This document shows, piece after piece, positions 32,872 to 32,922 of a stretch of 32,922 bases of DNA (positions are counted from its first letter, which is position 1; each line of letters opens with the position of its first letter). The stretch is from an uncultured Bacteroides sp. (GTDB lineage: Bacteria > Bacteroidota > Bacteroidia > Bacteroidales > Bacteroidaceae). Location: positions 1 to 32,922 of the forward strand of contig CAMTPA010000035.1 in assembly GCA_947074275.1 (NCBI GenBank). The letters are read 5' to 3'. The notes under the pieces are model-generated. The model did not search any database. It worked only from the letters and a program-made list of their open reading frames with translations, and was not told the DNA's origin. Both the position numbers and the translations under genes were made by a program.

Positions 32872-32922
32872 AGATCGGAAGAGCACACGTCTGAACTCCA
32901 GTCACGAGATTCCACCTCGTAT
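32872..32922 (+). other. Illumina adapter and index sequence (assembly artefact)
   Basis: From 32872 the sequence is the constant TruSeq read-1 3' adapter (AGATCGGAAGAGC at its start, ending in CCAGTCAC at 32905). An 8-base index GAGATTCC (32906-32913) follows, then ACCTCGTAT, which matches the next adapter part ATCTCGTAT except for one base. It is not genomic; the true contig ends at about 32871. Confidence 0.97.

Overview
The window is a 32.9 kb chromosomal contig from a member of the Bacteroidales (Bacteroidota), probably Bacteroidaceae- or Prevotellaceae-like. The evidence is: start sites preceded by the phylum-type -7 element TAnnTTTG rather than E. coli-type boxes, weak or absent Shine-Dalgarno sequences, a tRNA gene without encoded CCA, several lipoproteins including DUF4493/PCMD types, a GH28 enzyme, and a giant hybrid two-component regulator (HTCS). 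Both ends are artificial or broken: base 1 lies inside a tRNA-Asn gene, and the last 51 bases (32872-32922) are an Illumina adapter with its index, so biological sequence ends near 32871.

Layout. (1) 1-1633: 3' part of tRNA-Asn with its terminator, then a leftward pair, an inositol-monophosphatase-family enzyme and a ComF-family phosphoribosyltransferase. (2) 1634-2222: a 589 bp divergent intergenic region holding two arrays of diverged 22-bp units. (3) 2223-4723: two secreted lipoproteins (DUF4493+PCMD, and DUF4493). (4) 4819-10075: a Nudix hydrolase with zinc ribbon, then a 1002-residue periplasmic TPR protein paired with an outer-membrane beta-barrel. (5) 10187-11566: a leftward GH28 pectinase-type enzyme, separated from the convergent barrel gene by a long hairpin. 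(6) About 11600-16930: a strikingly AT-rich block with a transglutaminase-like/discoidin lipoprotein, a frameshifted lipoprotein, a small four-helix membrane protein and a Wzy/O-antigen-ligase-like protein; it looks horizontally acquired. (7) 16940-26845: core genes, topA convergent with argS, HU (hup), two overlapping rhomboid proteases, an EEP-family protein and an M3 metallopeptidase. (8) 27007-27894: a cation diffusion facilitator. (9) 27895-28579: a second intergenic region with two more 22-bp arrays, followed by the HTCS regulator (28580-32860), whose target polysaccharide locus would lie beyond the contig end.

The most unusual signal is a set of four intergenic arrays in two regions 26 kb apart. 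All use a 22-bp period built from a roughly 14-bp imperfect dyad plus an 8-bp spacer. The dyad sequence differs between arrays (GGTAGG/CCTACC, GAAAC/GTTTC, AACTRTG.ACAYTC), but the geometry is kept, and one arm family recurs in both regions. I do not recognise these as a named repeat family. All functional statements come from reading motifs by eye; no database search was possible.
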